Shown here: positions 1 to 8,489 of the stretch, one piece after another | Numbering within the stretch: the stretch's first letter is position 1 | Layout of the letters: every line of letters starts with the position of its first letter | Source of the DNA: an uncultured Mucispirillum sp. | GTDB taxonomy: Bacteria; Chrysiogenota; Deferribacteres; Deferribacterales; Mucispirillaceae | Direction: 5' to 3' | Assembly (NCBI GenBank): GCA_910586745.1 | Contig: CAJUJZ010000026.1 | Span: forward strand, 1-21,734 | DNA: 21,734 bases | Notes under the pieces: generated by a model | Database searches by the model: none | Seen by the model: the letters and a program-made list of their open reading frames with translations, nothing else | What the model was told of the DNA's origin: nothing | Made by a program: the position numbers and the translations under genes

Positions 1-77
1 ATTTCATTATTGCAAAAATCTTTATTATAATATAGAATATCCCTTTATATTATAAAATCTTTTATTAAGGGTTATAT

Positions 78-1097
78 ATGAATAATGATGAATTAAAAAA
101 AGCCTCAGAATTTGAAGAAGAAATTGAAAAAAGTTCTTCTCTTGATGAATTAAACAATGTTCGTATTAAGTATATGGGTAAAAAAGGGATAATAAGCCTT
201 TTAAATAAAGTACTTGGTACTCTTTCTTCAGAAGAACGCCCAAAAATGGGTGAAGCTATCCAAAACTTAAGAAATAATTTTGAAACAAGATTTAATGAAA
301 AAGTAAATACAATTAAAAAAGCATTAAAAGATGCTGCTTTATCTCAAGAATATATAGATGTTACCTTAAGCCCTTATCCCTTTAATAAAGGCTCACTTCA
401 TCCTGTTAAAAAAATATATGATGAAATAGTTGATGTGTTTACTGCTGCAGGATATTCTGTGGCACAGGGGCCTGAAATAGAAGATGACTTTCATAACTTT
501 GAAGCATTAAACCTGCCTAAAACTCACCCAGCAAGAGATATGCAGGACACTTTTTATATAGATGAAAATAATATTGTGCTTAGAACCCATACTTCACCTG
601 TACAGGTGCGTGTAATGGAAAGCCAGAAACCACCTATAAAAATTATTGCTCCAGGAACAGTTTACAGATGTGACTATGACCAGACTCACTCACCAATGTT
701 TCACCAGATAGAAGGGCTTGTAGTAGATAAAGGCATTACTATGGCAGATTTAAAAGGCACATTAAAGCTTTTTATTTCCCGCATATTTGGTGATGATTTA
801 GATGTGCGTCTGCGTCCAAGCTTTTTCCCATTTACTGAGCCGTCTGCAGAAGTGGATATGGGCTGTGTTCACTGTAGAGGTAAAGGCTGCAGAATGTGCA
901 AAGGCACTGGCTGGATAGAAATAGCAGGCTGTGGTATGGTAAACCCTGCTGTATTTAAACATGTTGGCATTGATACAGAAGTATACAGCGGCTTTGCTTT
1001 TGGTATGGGTATTGAGCGTATTGCACTGCTGAAATACGGTATTGATGATATACGCCTGCTTTATGAAAACTCTCTTAAATTTTTAAAACAATTTTAG
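78..1097 (+). CDS. pheS: Phenylalanyl-tRNA synthetase alpha subunit
   Basis: Catalytic subunit of the cytoplasmic alpha2beta2 class II synthetase that charges tRNA-Phe. The 339-residue length is usual for bacterial PheS. An N-terminal coiled-coil region (about 1-90, tRNA binding) precedes the catalytic core. Visible motifs are HPARDMQDTFY at 150-160, motif 2 around FHQIEG at 208-213, and motif 3 around GFAFGMGIERIALL at 305-318. The Cys-rich stretch with C263, C266, C271 and C274, followed by GCGMVNP, is typical of bacterial PheS. The ATG is preceded by AAGGG about six bases upstream. pheT starts eight bases after the stop, so the two are surely co-transcribed. The identification is firm. Confidence 0.98.
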   Translation: MNNDELKKASEFEEEIEKSSSLDELNNVRIKYMGKKGIISLLNKVLGTLSSEERPKMGEAIQNLRNNFETRFNEKVNTIKKALKDAALSQEYIDVTLSPYPFNKGSLHPVKKIYDEIVDVFTAAGYSVAQGPEIEDDFHNFEALNLPKTHPARDMQDTFYIDENNIVLRTHTSPVQVRVMESQKPPIKIIAPGTVYRCDYDQTHSPMFHQIEGLVVDKGITMADLKGTLKLFISRIFGDDLDVRLRPSFFPFTEPSAEVDMGCVHCRGKGCRMCKGTGWIEIAGCGMVNPAVFKHVGIDTEVYSGFAFGMGIERIALLKYGIDDIRLLYENSLKFLKQF

Positions 1098-1105
1098 GTG
1101 TTAAT

Positions 1106-3505
1106 ATGAATGTTAGTATAAACTGGTTAAAAGAATATATTGATTTAAATGATAAATCCGTTAAAGAAATAGCTGATGGCTTAACATTAGCAGGATTAGA
1201 AGCTGAAGGCTTTCATGAGATTGCAGCTCTCTCAAATGTGGTAACGGCTAAAGTTATTGTATCAGAGAAACATCCAAATGCTGATAAATTAAGTGTATGC
1301 AGAGTTACTGATGGAAATGAAGAATATCAGGTAGTGTGCGGTGCACCAAATGTTGCAGCAGGTCAGATTGTGCCATTTGCAAAAATAGGAGCTGTACTTG
1401 GCGATATTAAAATTAAAGAAGCAAAACTTCGTGGTGTAGAATCTTTTGGTATGATTTGCTCTGAAAGAGAGCTTGGGTTGACTGATGAACATAATGGTAT
1501 TATGGTGCTGCCAGAAGATACTCCACTTGGTGCAGATATTAACGGCATTGTTGGCACAGGGGACACTATTGTAGAATTTAATGCTACTCCAAACAGACCG
1601 GACTGGCTTTCTGTTATTGGTGTTGCAAGAGAAGCTGCAGCAGTGTTTCAAAGACCTTTAAAGCTGCCAGAATGCAGTGCAGAAGAAAATAATGAAAATG
1701 TATCAGACTTTATAAAAGTAGATATTGAAGAAAAAGCAAAATGTCCAATATATTTTGCACGCATAATAAAAGGTGTTAAAATTGCACCATCTCCATTATG
1801 GATGCAGGTAAAATTAAGGGCAGCAGGTGTAAGACCTATTAATAATATAGTAGATGTTACAAACTATGTATTAATGGAATGGGGGCAGCCGCTGCACGCC
1901 TTTGATATAAGAAATATTGATAAAGGTATTATTGTAAGAAATGCTTTTGATAATGAAAAAATAACTGCTCTTGACGGTAAAGAATATACTTTAAATAATG
2001 ATATGCTTGTTATCGCTGATATTTCTAAACCTTTAGCAATAGCTGGTATTATGGGCGGAGAATATACTTCTGTTATGAGTGATACAGATACTGTTGTGTT
2101 AGAATGTGCTTATTTTGAACCATCCTGGGTGAGAAAAACAAGTAAAAAATTAGGTCTTTCTTCAGATTCATCATACAGATATGAGCGTGGTATAGATTAT
2201 GGTGCTACTGAAAAATTAGCAGACTATGCAGCTGCTTTAATTGCAGAAATCTGCGGCGGCACTGTATTAAAAGGAAAAGCCGGTTCAAATAACTTAAAAA
2301 TAGAAGAAAGAAAAGTTACTTCTTCATGCAGCAGAATAAATAAACTTTTAGGCTCAGATTATAAAATGGAAGATATGAAAAATGTTTTAGACAGTCTTTT
2401 AATAAAAACAGAAATAGACGGAGATAAATTAATATCTTCTATTCCTACTTTTAGAAACGATATCGCTTTAGAATGTGATATTGCAGAAGAAGTGGCAAGA
2501 ATTATGGGCTATGACAAAATAGGATATACTATGCCATATATGGATAATGAAATAGATATCCAGAGTCCAAAAGTAAGGTATTCGAGAATTGCAAGAAATG
2601 TTTTAGAAAACTTAGGATATAATGAAGTATTAAACTTTTCATTTTTAGGTGCAGAATATTTATCTATATTTGATAATAACGAAGAACGATTTGTAAAACT
2701 TTTAAACCCTATTTCGCAGGATATGGCTTGGATGAGAACATTTATTTTCCCATCTATTATTAAAAATATGCAGACAAATAAAAATATGGGTTATAGTAGT
2801 ATTAAGCTTTTTGAGCTTTCAAATGTTTATATATCAAACGGCAAATCAAATCTAGCAACTGAAAAGCTCCATTTATCACTTGGTGTTATGGGCAGTTATT
2901 ATGATGATACATGGATAAATCTGCCAAAACTTGATACTTTCTATTACTTAAAAGGTACTCTTGATAATGCAATAGGCAAGTTTGATATGACAGCAGAATA
3001 TAAAAGATTAGAAGACTGCCATTTTATGCACCCTGGAAAATCTGCTTCTGCATTTATAAATGGAAAATATGCAGGCTTTATTGGTGCATTGCACCCAGAT
3101 ATTTTAGAAAAACTTGATATTAAAAACGAATGTTATATAGCAGAAATTGATTTTTCATTATTAATTGATGAGGCATACAATAAAAATGAAGCTGCAAAAT
3201 CAAGTATGCGTTATACTAAATTTTCAAGATTTCCATCAAGCATGAGAGATTTAGCATTAATAGTGAAAAGCAGAGTTAATGCATCTGACTTAATAAATAC
3301 TGTTAAATCAATAAGTCCAATAATTACTGATACAATAGTATTTGATGTGTTTGAAGGCAAGCCAATCAATTTTGGATATAAAAGTATTGCTGTGCGTATA
3401 ACTTTTGCAGATATGGAAAAAACCTTAAGAGATGATGATATTAATCCGATAATAGATAATATTTTAAAAGCCCTTGAAAAAGAATACGGGGCAGTTCTCA
3501 GATGA
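1106..3505 (+). CDS. pheT: Phenylalanyl-tRNA synthetase beta subunit
   Basis: Non-catalytic partner of PheS, carrying tRNA recognition and the editing site that removes mischarged Tyr-tRNA-Phe. At 799 residues it is full length. Domains in order: N-terminal tRNA-binding OB fold (about 40-150, with HPNADKLSVC and the VCGAPNV segment), B3/B4 editing domain (about 210-390, with RPINNIVDVTNYV and GQPLHAFD), B5 domain (about 400-475), the degenerate synthetase-like core (about 490-690), and the C-terminal FDX-ACB anticodon-binding domain (about 705-799, beginning near FSRFPSSMRDLAL). It lies eight bases after pheS, the usual bacterial order. No frame break or missing domain is seen. Confidence 0.98.
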   Translation: MNVSINWLKEYIDLNDKSVKEIADGLTLAGLEAEGFHEIAALSNVVTAKVIVSEKHPNADKLSVCRVTDGNEEYQVVCGAPNVAAGQIVPFAKIGAVLGDIKIKEAKLRGVESFGMICSERELGLTDEHNGIMVLPEDTPLGADINGIVGTGDTIVEFNATPNRPDWLSVIGVAREAAAVFQRPLKLPECSAEENNENVSDFIKVDIEEKAKCPIYFARIIKGVKIAPSPLWMQVKLRAAGVRPINNIVDVTNYVLMEWGQPLHAFDIRNIDKGIIVRNAFDNEKITALDGKEYTLNNDMLVIADISKPLAIAGIMGGEYTSVMSDTDTVVLECAYFEPSWVRKTSKKLGLSSDSSYRYERGIDYGATEKLADYAAALIAEICGGTVLKGKAGSNNLKIEERKVTSSCSRINKLLGSDYKMEDMKNVLDSLLIKTEIDGDKLISSIPTFRNDIALECDIAEEVARIMGYDKIGYTMPYMDNEIDIQSPKVRYSRIARNVLENLGYNEVLNFSFLGAEYLSIFDNNEERFVKLLNPISQDMAWMRTFIFPSIIKNMQTNKNMGYSSIKLFELSNVYISNGKSNLATEKLHLSLGVMGSYYDDTWINLPKLDTFYYLKGTLDNAIGKFDMTAEYKRLEDCHFMHPGKSASAFINGKYAGFIGALHPDILEKLDIKNECYIAEIDFSLLIDEAYNKNEAAKSSMRYTKFSRFPSSMRDLALIVKSRVNASDLINTVKSISPIITDTIVFDVFEGKPINFGYKSIAVRITFADMEKTLRDDDINPIIDNILKALEKEYGAVLR

Positions 3506-3543
3506 TGTTTATCTGACTTATATTATTAATTATTATATACAGC

Positions 3544-3574
3544 AGATTAAGTTTAAATATTTAAAATTTAATCT
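3544..3574 (+). repeat. AT-rich inverted repeat after pheT, possible weak terminator
   Basis: The arms AGATTAA and TTAATCT flank a partly paired AT-rich centre, giving an imperfect hairpin about 40 bases after the pheT stop. It could end the pheST transcript, but it has almost no GC pairs and no clean T run, so the function is uncertain. The rest of the gap to 3749 shows nothing else I can name. Confidence 0.3.
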
Positions 3575-3749
3575 ATTGTACTGATTTAAAATTATAATAA
3601 TAATTTTGTTTATAAAAAAGAAATGCTTGTAAAAAGTCTGATAATTATTATATTTTTATATAATTTATGCAGAATATACTATTAACTGCTTGAAAGTTTG
3701 AAAAAATTATGATTAAAATAATTTTTTAAGCATACTTGTCGGAGCGATT

Positions 3750-5288
3750 ATGAATAAAAAAATAATCTTACTTGTTACTGTAATATTAATATTATTCACC
3801 TGCACAGTTTATGCAGTTGAACCTTATTTAAATACACAGCTTTTAGAAGCAGCATCAGTTGGCGATGCTGATGCAGTGCGTGACGCATTATATAATGGTG
3901 CTGATGCTGATGCAAGAGACAGGCTTGGTAATACTGCCCTTATTCTAGCAGCAGATGGCGGCTATCAGGAAGTTGTAAGGCAGCTTATAGCATATAAGGC
4001 ATCAGTAAATGCAGTAAATAAGTTTGGTTATACTCCACTTATGTCTGCAGTGACAAACTCCCACAGGTATATTGCATCACTGCTTATAAAAGCTGGTGCA
4101 GATCCTAAACTTCCTAATAAATACGGCACTACTCCAGAAATGTATATTAAAGCTCAAGGCTTTTTTACAATGAATGAATATATCAGCGATGAAAAGCCTG
4201 TTATCACTTCCCGTATAGATGACAGACCTGCAAGAAGAGGTTCTATGGCAGCAATTCACAGTGCACCTTGGCGAGAAGAATTTAATCAGCTTATTTCTCT
4301 TGGTAAAACAAATGAGGCTGCTGAACTTTTAGTAGGCTATGCTAATACAAAAAATCCTGAAGCATGTTATCTTTTAGGCACATTATTTTTATCAAAAGGT
4401 AATAATGAGCAGGGTATTTTCTGGGTTAAACAGGCTGCTATGCTAGGGGACTCTATGATGAAATACCGTGCTGCTAAATCTATTATAGATAATGGTGCAG
4501 GTGTTGGTATAAAAGAAGCAATTGCAATGCTTAAAGAAGCTGTTTCAGAAGGCAATAACTTTGCTAAAACTGAATATGCAAAAGCACTTCTATTTGGCAG
4601 AGGAGTTCCAAAAGATAATGCCAATGCTTATGCCTTATTTAAAGATGCAGCAAGCTATGATTTACCAGAAGCCGTTTATTACACTGGTATGCTTGAATAT
4701 TTAGGCAGAGGCACTGTAAAAGATGAGACAAAAGGTTCTGCTAAAATACAAATGGCAGCAGATATGGGGTTTTATGAAGCAGAACAGTTTGTTGATAAAT
4801 TAAATGCTCAAAAAAATATTACAATATTAGTTAATTCAAAAGTAGGGGATAGAGCTACTGTTAAAGCATATCTTATATCTATGGGTGCACCTATTAATAT
4901 AGATAACCCAGAATGTGATGTTTATACAATAGGCAGTGCCTGGAATGATGCTTATAAAATATCAACAGTTAAAATGTGCTACCCAGGGGACGGCACAGTA
5001 AGTCCTGAGTTTATTTTAGATGAAGCTATAGATAATGTAGAATTTTCATACTTAAAAACATTATATCCAGCAGCAAAATTCAGTATGCCGTCAATATATA
5101 ATGAAATGCCTGTTAAAACAAAACAGAATGGGGTAAATGCCTATAACTTAGGGATTACAGGTGATAATAATATTCAAGATAATACAAGTATCCAAAATAA
5201 TATTATGCAGGATAACAATACAGGCAGTAAAGCTGATACAGATTTCTCTAAACCTGTATCAATTGATAATAAAAGTAGTAAAAATTAG
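3750..5288 (+). CDS. Exported ankyrin-repeat plus Sel1-repeat protein
   Basis: A 512-residue protein with a Sec signal peptide (KK, then a hydrophobic stretch, likely cleavage after VYA at residue 22). Residues about 27-140 hold ankyrin repeats (for example LGNTALILAADGGYQEVVRQL and FGYTPLMSAVTNSHRYIASLL). Residues about 200-350 hold Sel1-like repeats (AMLKEAVSEGN, YAKALLFGRGVPKD, YYTGMLEYLGRGTVKD). The remaining C-terminal part is not recognised and ends in an Asn/Gln-rich tail. Both repeat types form binding surfaces, so a role in protein contact in the periplasm or outside the cell is likely; the partner is unknown. The start is supported by GGAG nine bases upstream. The next gene begins five bases after its stop, so they probably form one unit. 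Confidence 0.85.
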   Translation: MNKKIILLVTVILILFTCTVYAVEPYLNTQLLEAASVGDADAVRDALYNGADADARDRLGNTALILAADGGYQEVVRQLIAYKASVNAVNKFGYTPLMSAVTNSHRYIASLLIKAGADPKLPNKYGTTPEMYIKAQGFFTMNEYISDEKPVITSRIDDRPARRGSMAAIHSAPWREEFNQLISLGKTNEAAELLVGYANTKNPEACYLLGTLFLSKGNNEQGIFWVKQAAMLGDSMMKYRAAKSIIDNGAGVGIKEAIAMLKEAVSEGNNFAKTEYAKALLFGRGVPKDNANAYALFKDAASYDLPEAVYYTGMLEYLGRGTVKDETKGSAKIQMAADMGFYEAEQFVDKLNAQKNITILVNSKVGDRATVKAYLISMGAPINIDNPECDVYTIGSAWNDAYKISTVKMCYPGDGTVSPEFILDEAIDNVEFSYLKTLYPAAKFSMPSIYNEMPVKTKQNGVNAYNLGITGDNNIQDNTSIQNNIMQDNNTGSKADTDFSKPVSIDNKSSKN

Positions 5289-5293
5289 GCAGT

Positions 5294-6604
5294 ATGAAAA
5301 AAAATATATTAATTTTATTTATAGTATTAATCCCATTGCAGATTTTTGGTGCTGATTTAGAAAGCACTGTCAGAGATGCATTTGAACTTTACTCTGTTAA
5401 TAACTTTGCTGAGGCTGCTCCTATGTTTGAGGAAGCATATTATATGGCAAAGAAAAACACTCCAAAAGATGTTTCAAGCAGATTCCGTACATCATTATAT
5501 GCAGGGCTCAGCTATCGTGGTATGAATGAATATCAGCAGGCAGCAGCCTGGTTTGCTGTAAGTTTTGCACTGGCTGAAAAAGTAAATGATTTATACGATA
5601 TTCCAACACTGCTTGCTTATATTGCAGAATCGGAAAGAATGTCAGGAAATGCAAAACAGGCAGAAGAATATTATGCAAAAGCACTACTTTTTGCTGATTT
5701 AACTGATAAAGACAAGGCTGTTTTGTATTATGGTATGGCAGAAAGCAGGCGTATTAATGAAAACTATTCTGGCTCAAAAGAAAGCTGTGATGAAGCATTA
5801 AAATATGCAGAAAATTTAAAGCTTTTTAAAATACTTTCATCATGTGATATAATATATGGTGAGTATTACAGAGTAAATAAAGATTATGCAAAAGCAATGT
5901 ATTATTTTACAAGAGCCCATGATACATCACGGGCAAAAAAGTATGCTGATATATTAGTTCCAGCATTAAATGGTATGGCGTTAACATCAGAAGCTCTGCA
6001 CCGCTCAGATGCAGCAAGAGAATATTTTGAACAGGCATTTTTTGTTGCAGTGGAAAATGGGGCAGTAGATAATACTGATATAATATATAAAAAAATCATA
6101 AATTATATGCCAGAAACTGGCAGTTTTAAATATCAGGGCGATAAAGCTTATGAGCTTGCATCATTAGAATTTTTAGATGATGAAACATCTTTATTATTAT
6201 ACAGCCTTTCTGCACTGTATTATAGAACAGGCAGAAGATATAAAGAATTATACCCTGTATCAGAAACTGGGTATAATTTAGCCATTAATTTATCAGATAA
6301 TAACCAGGCAGCAGAATTTTTATATGATATGTCGCTTTCTTTACTTAAATCAGAAGAATATGAAGAATGTACAGCAAGAAGTGAAGAAGCTTTATCTCGC
6401 TTAAAATCAAGTGATAAGAAATATTTATTAAAAGATGCCTATTTAGTTCAGTCAGATTGTTTATATAATTTAGGTTATTATAAACAGGCTTATGATATGG
6501 CAGAGAAAGCATTAAATTATGCAAAGCTTGCAGAGCATGAAAAAATTAATGGCAAACTTGCAGAAATCAAAGAAAAGCTTAATTTAGAAGAATACGAAGA
6601 ATAG
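5294..6604 (+). CDS. Exported TPR-repeat protein
   Basis: A 436-residue protein with an N-terminal signal peptide (MKKN, hydrophobic core, probable cleavage after FGA at residue 20). The mature part is almost wholly helical and shows tetratricopeptide-like units, for example YAGLSYRGMNEYQQAAAWFAVS, AKQAEEYYAKALLFADL, YAKAMYYFTRAHD and, near the end, LYNLGYYKQAYDMAEKALNYA. It starts five bases after the ankyrin/Sel1 gene and its weak ribosome binding site (TAGG) overlaps that stop, so translation may be coupled. The pairing suggests a joint scaffold or envelope role. No enzyme domain is visible and I do not recognise a named family. Confidence 0.85.
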   Translation: MKKNILILFIVLIPLQIFGADLESTVRDAFELYSVNNFAEAAPMFEEAYYMAKKNTPKDVSSRFRTSLYAGLSYRGMNEYQQAAAWFAVSFALAEKVNDLYDIPTLLAYIAESERMSGNAKQAEEYYAKALLFADLTDKDKAVLYYGMAESRRINENYSGSKESCDEALKYAENLKLFKILSSCDIIYGEYYRVNKDYAKAMYYFTRAHDTSRAKKYADILVPALNGMALTSEALHRSDAAREYFEQAFFVAVENGAVDNTDIIYKKIINYMPETGSFKYQGDKAYELASLEFLDDETSLLLYSLSALYYRTGRRYKELYPVSETGYNLAINLSDNNQAAEFLYDMSLSLLKSEEYEECTARSEEALSRLKSSDKKYLLKDAYLVQSDCLYNLGYYKQAYDMAEKALNYAKLAEHEKINGKLAEIKEKLNLEEYEE

Positions 6605-7222
6605 TATAGTATTGCAAAAATGCAATAATGCCGTTGCATATTTTGTAACTTATTAATATTTATCACAAAATATACATGAATATTTTTTTTATAATCAATA
6701 CCTTCCATTATACAGCTGAAAAAATATTTTTAAAAAATCTTAAATAATTGATATATAAAATATTTTTAAATTACATTGTTTAGAAAGTTTATTGATATAT
6801 TAATAGTTTGGCATATATTTATGGGTTATTGCAGTATATAGATTTTTAAAATGGAATATGCTTATTTATATGTATTGGACTGCTGCATAATTATTTAAAT
6901 AGAACAGCTTCATTGTAATATTATTAATACTAATATATGAATCAACTTATTCTTTGGCTTTGTATTTTCATAATTACAAGCAGATTAATTACTCTGATAA
7001 TGTATAGATTAATCAGTGTAAAACAAAAAAATCCTTTCTTTATTAAAGTATTTATACAATCTTTTTATGTAGTTTTCCTTGTATTTATATACAGTGCATA
7101 TTATTTTTATATATTTACTGCTAAATACACTTTAATAATTATAATAAATACAGCTTAAAAATTTAGGAACTGTATGTGTTTATAAAATATACAGATGTAA
7201 CTCATTTAATATGTGTTATAAA
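6605..7222. other. AT-rich gap of about 620 bases without a convincing gene
   Basis: This stretch separates the TPR gene from the 3' end of the convergent repressor gene. It holds a perfect 16-base palindrome at 6611-6626 (listed separately) and a small hydrophobic open frame at 6937-7158 of 73 codons. That frame lacks a ribosome binding site and looks like chance translation of AT-rich DNA. A weak hairpin (CTGTAT at 7170-7175 with ATACAG at 7189-7194) lies downstream of the repressor gene on the minus strand and could end its transcript. I see nothing else. Confidence 0.6.
6611..6626. promoter_or_regulatory. Palindrome ATTGC-N6-GCAAT, possible operator or terminator stem
   Basis: ATTGC and GCAAT flank six bases just after the TPR gene. 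The arrangement, arms and spacing, is the same as the palindrome at 7944-7959 in front of the S24 repressor. A third TTGCA half-site follows at 6634-6638. It may be a second binding site of that repressor, or simply the stem that ends the TPR transcript; no T run follows it. Confidence 0.35.
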
Positions 7223-7897
7223 TTATACACCTGCAATTTTAGCAGCAACTTTTCCTAAAATTATAATAATTTCATCCTGCATTTCTGCAACAGAGTATAC
7301 TTGTGTTTCATAATTTTTATTATCAGAAATAACTTTTAAATTGCCATCCTTGTCTTTATCAAGCCTTTTTACTCTTAAACCATTAATATTATCTTTTATT
7401 ACATATATACCGTTTAGAGAAAGAGAAAAGTTCCTGTCAATTACTACCAAGTCATTATCATTTAAAGTAGGAGTCATACTGTCACCATTTACTTTAACAA
7501 TTAAAGCATTTTCTGGAGCAATGCCTTTAGAATGCAGGAAAGATAATGGAATAGGGAAAGAAAGTATCTGCCCGTCACTGTCCCAGTCAAGCCCATGACC
7601 TGCTGATACACCAATATCTCTGTAAAAACTGATATATGCAATATCACTTCCTGTAATAATCTCTGCACTGTTGTTTGATATATTTTTTAACTCCTGTATA
7701 AATCTATCCATAGGTTCATTATAATATGCTGCAATTTTTTGAATAGTTTCAATATTAAGACTTTTAATTTCTCTTGATATAAAGCGGGTAATGGTGCTTG
7801 GAGTAACACTGCCTACTTTTGCAATAGTGTTAGCACTTATATTTTTTTCTTTCATGAAATTATTAAGATTTTGTGCGATATTATCATTGATGCTCAT
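7223..7897 (-). CDS. XRE-type HTH, S24 peptidase-domain repressor (LexA/CI-like)
   Basis: A 224-residue transcriptional repressor of the CI/C2/LexA type. Residues about 5-65 form an HTH_3 domain (ANTIAKVGSVTPSTITRFIS). The C-terminal S24 domain holds the catalytic serine in VNGDSMTP (S140) and the lysine in LRVKRL (K177). The probable self-cleavage bond is A99-G100 in VSAGHG. Such repressors cut themselves when activated RecA accumulates after DNA damage, releasing their operators. AGGA lies just upstream of the ATG on the minus strand. The gene diverges from an excisionase-like HTH gene, with palindromic sites in between, so it likely controls itself and that neighbour. No phage structural gene or integrase is present in this window. 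Confidence 0.9.
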   Translation of the reverse strand: MSINDNIAQNLNNFMKEKNISANTIAKVGSVTPSTITRFISREIKSLNIETIQKIAAYYNEPMDRFIQELKNISNNSAEIITGSDIAYISFYRDIGVSAGHGLDWDSDGQILSFPIPLSFLHSKGIAPENALIVKVNGDSMTPTLNDNDLVVIDRNFSLSLNGIYVIKDNINGLRVKRLDKDKDGNLKVISDNKNYETQVYSVAEMQDEIIIILGKVAAKIAGV

Positions 7898-7919
7898 ATA
7901 TTTTCCTGTAAATTAAATT

Positions 7920-7951
7920 TTCGCAAAAAAAGTACTTGACTTCATTGCGAA
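7920..7951. promoter_or_regulatory. Long inverted repeat TTCGCAA ... TTGCGAA
   Basis: TTCGCAA (7920-7926) and TTGCGAA (7945-7951) are exact reverse complements 18 bases apart. They bracket the likely -35 box TTGACT (7936-7941) of the rightward promoter. The right arm overlaps the palindrome at 7944-7959. Read with that site, it suggests a cluster of related half-sites for the adjacent repressor. This is inference from symmetry and position. Confidence 0.5.
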
Positions 7952-7968
7952 TAAGCAATATGTATAAT
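7936..7968 (+). promoter_or_regulatory. Candidate rightward promoter of the HTH gene
   Basis: TTGACT (7936-7941) is a good -35 box. A TATGTA (7959-7964) lies 17 bases on; the perfect TATAAT (7963-7968) lies 21 bases on, which is too far for best fit. Either would give a leader of about 145 bases before the gene at 8121. The spacer contains the ATTGC-N6-GCAAT palindrome, where a bound repressor would block polymerase. Confidence 0.5.
7944..7959. promoter_or_regulatory. Candidate operator ATTGC-N6-GCAAT
   Basis: A perfect 5+5 palindrome with a six-base centre, inside the spacer of the rightward promoter and about 47 bases upstream of the divergent repressor start. Dyad symmetry of about this size is usual for dimeric HTH repressors. 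The same arms and spacing recur at 6611-6626. Confidence 0.5.
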
Positions 7969-7973
7969 TATAG

Positions 7974-7995
7974 TTGCATTAAAGGAAAAATGCAA
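7974..7995. promoter_or_regulatory. Second candidate operator TTGCATT-N8-AATGCAA
   Basis: A perfect seven-base inverted repeat with an eight-base centre, lying at or just after the expected transcription start of the rightward promoter. It shares the TTGC/GCAA half-site with the operator at 7944-7959, so it may be a second site for the same repressor or a hairpin in the leader. Confidence 0.4.
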
Positions 7996-8120
7996 GATAA
8001 AATTTTATGTGTTTTAGCAATATGATATTGTTGTAAAAAAATATATAGATATTATAAACAATAAAAAATATAAGCAGGCACATAAATGCAGCATAAAAAT
8101 ATACATTTTGGAGGCATTAT

Positions 8121-8360
8121 ATGAATGAAAGTTTTGTAGATGAAATAATGAATACTATACCACAGTTTAAACAGATGCTTACAGTTGATTACATTGCCAG
8201 AAAAATTGATTTAAGTGACAGAACAGTTCGCAGATATATTGAAAACGGCAAACTGGAAGCTCTAAATTTCAGCATTGAGGGCAGGTCAGTTTATAGGGTT
8301 CCACGAAGTGCATTCAGGCGATTTTTAGAAACATATTACACAATGAGTGATTGTTTATAA
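8121..8360 (+). CDS. Excisionase/MerR-like HTH DNA-binding protein
   Basis: A 79-residue protein with a winged-helix HTH_17-like domain over about residues 20-70: VDYIARKIDLSDRTVRRYIENGKL followed by the wing, and RVPRSAFRRFL. This fold is used by phage and integrative-element excisionases and by small MerR-like regulators. A strong GGAGG lies six bases before the ATG. It faces the S24 repressor gene across a 223-base control region and is followed directly by a strong terminator, so it forms a single-gene unit. No integrase is nearby, so a regulator of a distant element or chromosomal genes is as likely as a true excisionase. Confidence 0.8.
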   Translation: MNESFVDEIMNTIPQFKQMLTVDYIARKIDLSDRTVRRYIENGKLEALNFSIEGRSVYRVPRSAFRRFLETYYTMSDCL

Positions 8361-8366
8361 ATTTAA

Positions 8367-8414
8367 AATAAACTGAGCTTGTAGAATAGACGAGTTCAGT
8401 TTATTATTTTTTTT
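8367..8414 (+). terminator. Strong rho-independent terminator
   Basis: A 13-base stem (AATAAACTGAGCT with AGTTCAGTTTATT, one G-U pair) with a 13-base loop is followed by a run of eight T's at 8407-8414. It starts seven bases after the HTH gene stop and separates that gene from the MscS gene. Confidence 0.9.
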
Positions 8415-8489
8415 AAGTTATTCATTATAGACATTCAAAGAAAACTTATGTATATTTAAACAAATAATAATGATTTGTAGAGGTGCTTT

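Noticed and set aside
10..31. Promoter for pheS (TTGCAA and TATAAT)
   Set aside because: The boxes are only ten bases apart, too close for a sigma-70 type promoter, and the upstream context is outside the window.
1289..1651. Minus-strand open frame of 120 codons inside pheT
   Set aside because: It is the antisense of a well-conserved part of pheT and resembles no protein family.
6937..7158. Open frame of 73 codons, strongly hydrophobic
   Set aside because: No ribosome binding site, extreme AT content and no recognisable pattern; chance open frames of this size and hydrophobicity are expected in such DNA.
7223..8360. Complete prophage or integrative element
   Set aside because: Apart from the repressor and the excisionase-like gene there is no integrase, attachment-site pair or phage structural gene; the neighbours are chromosomal.
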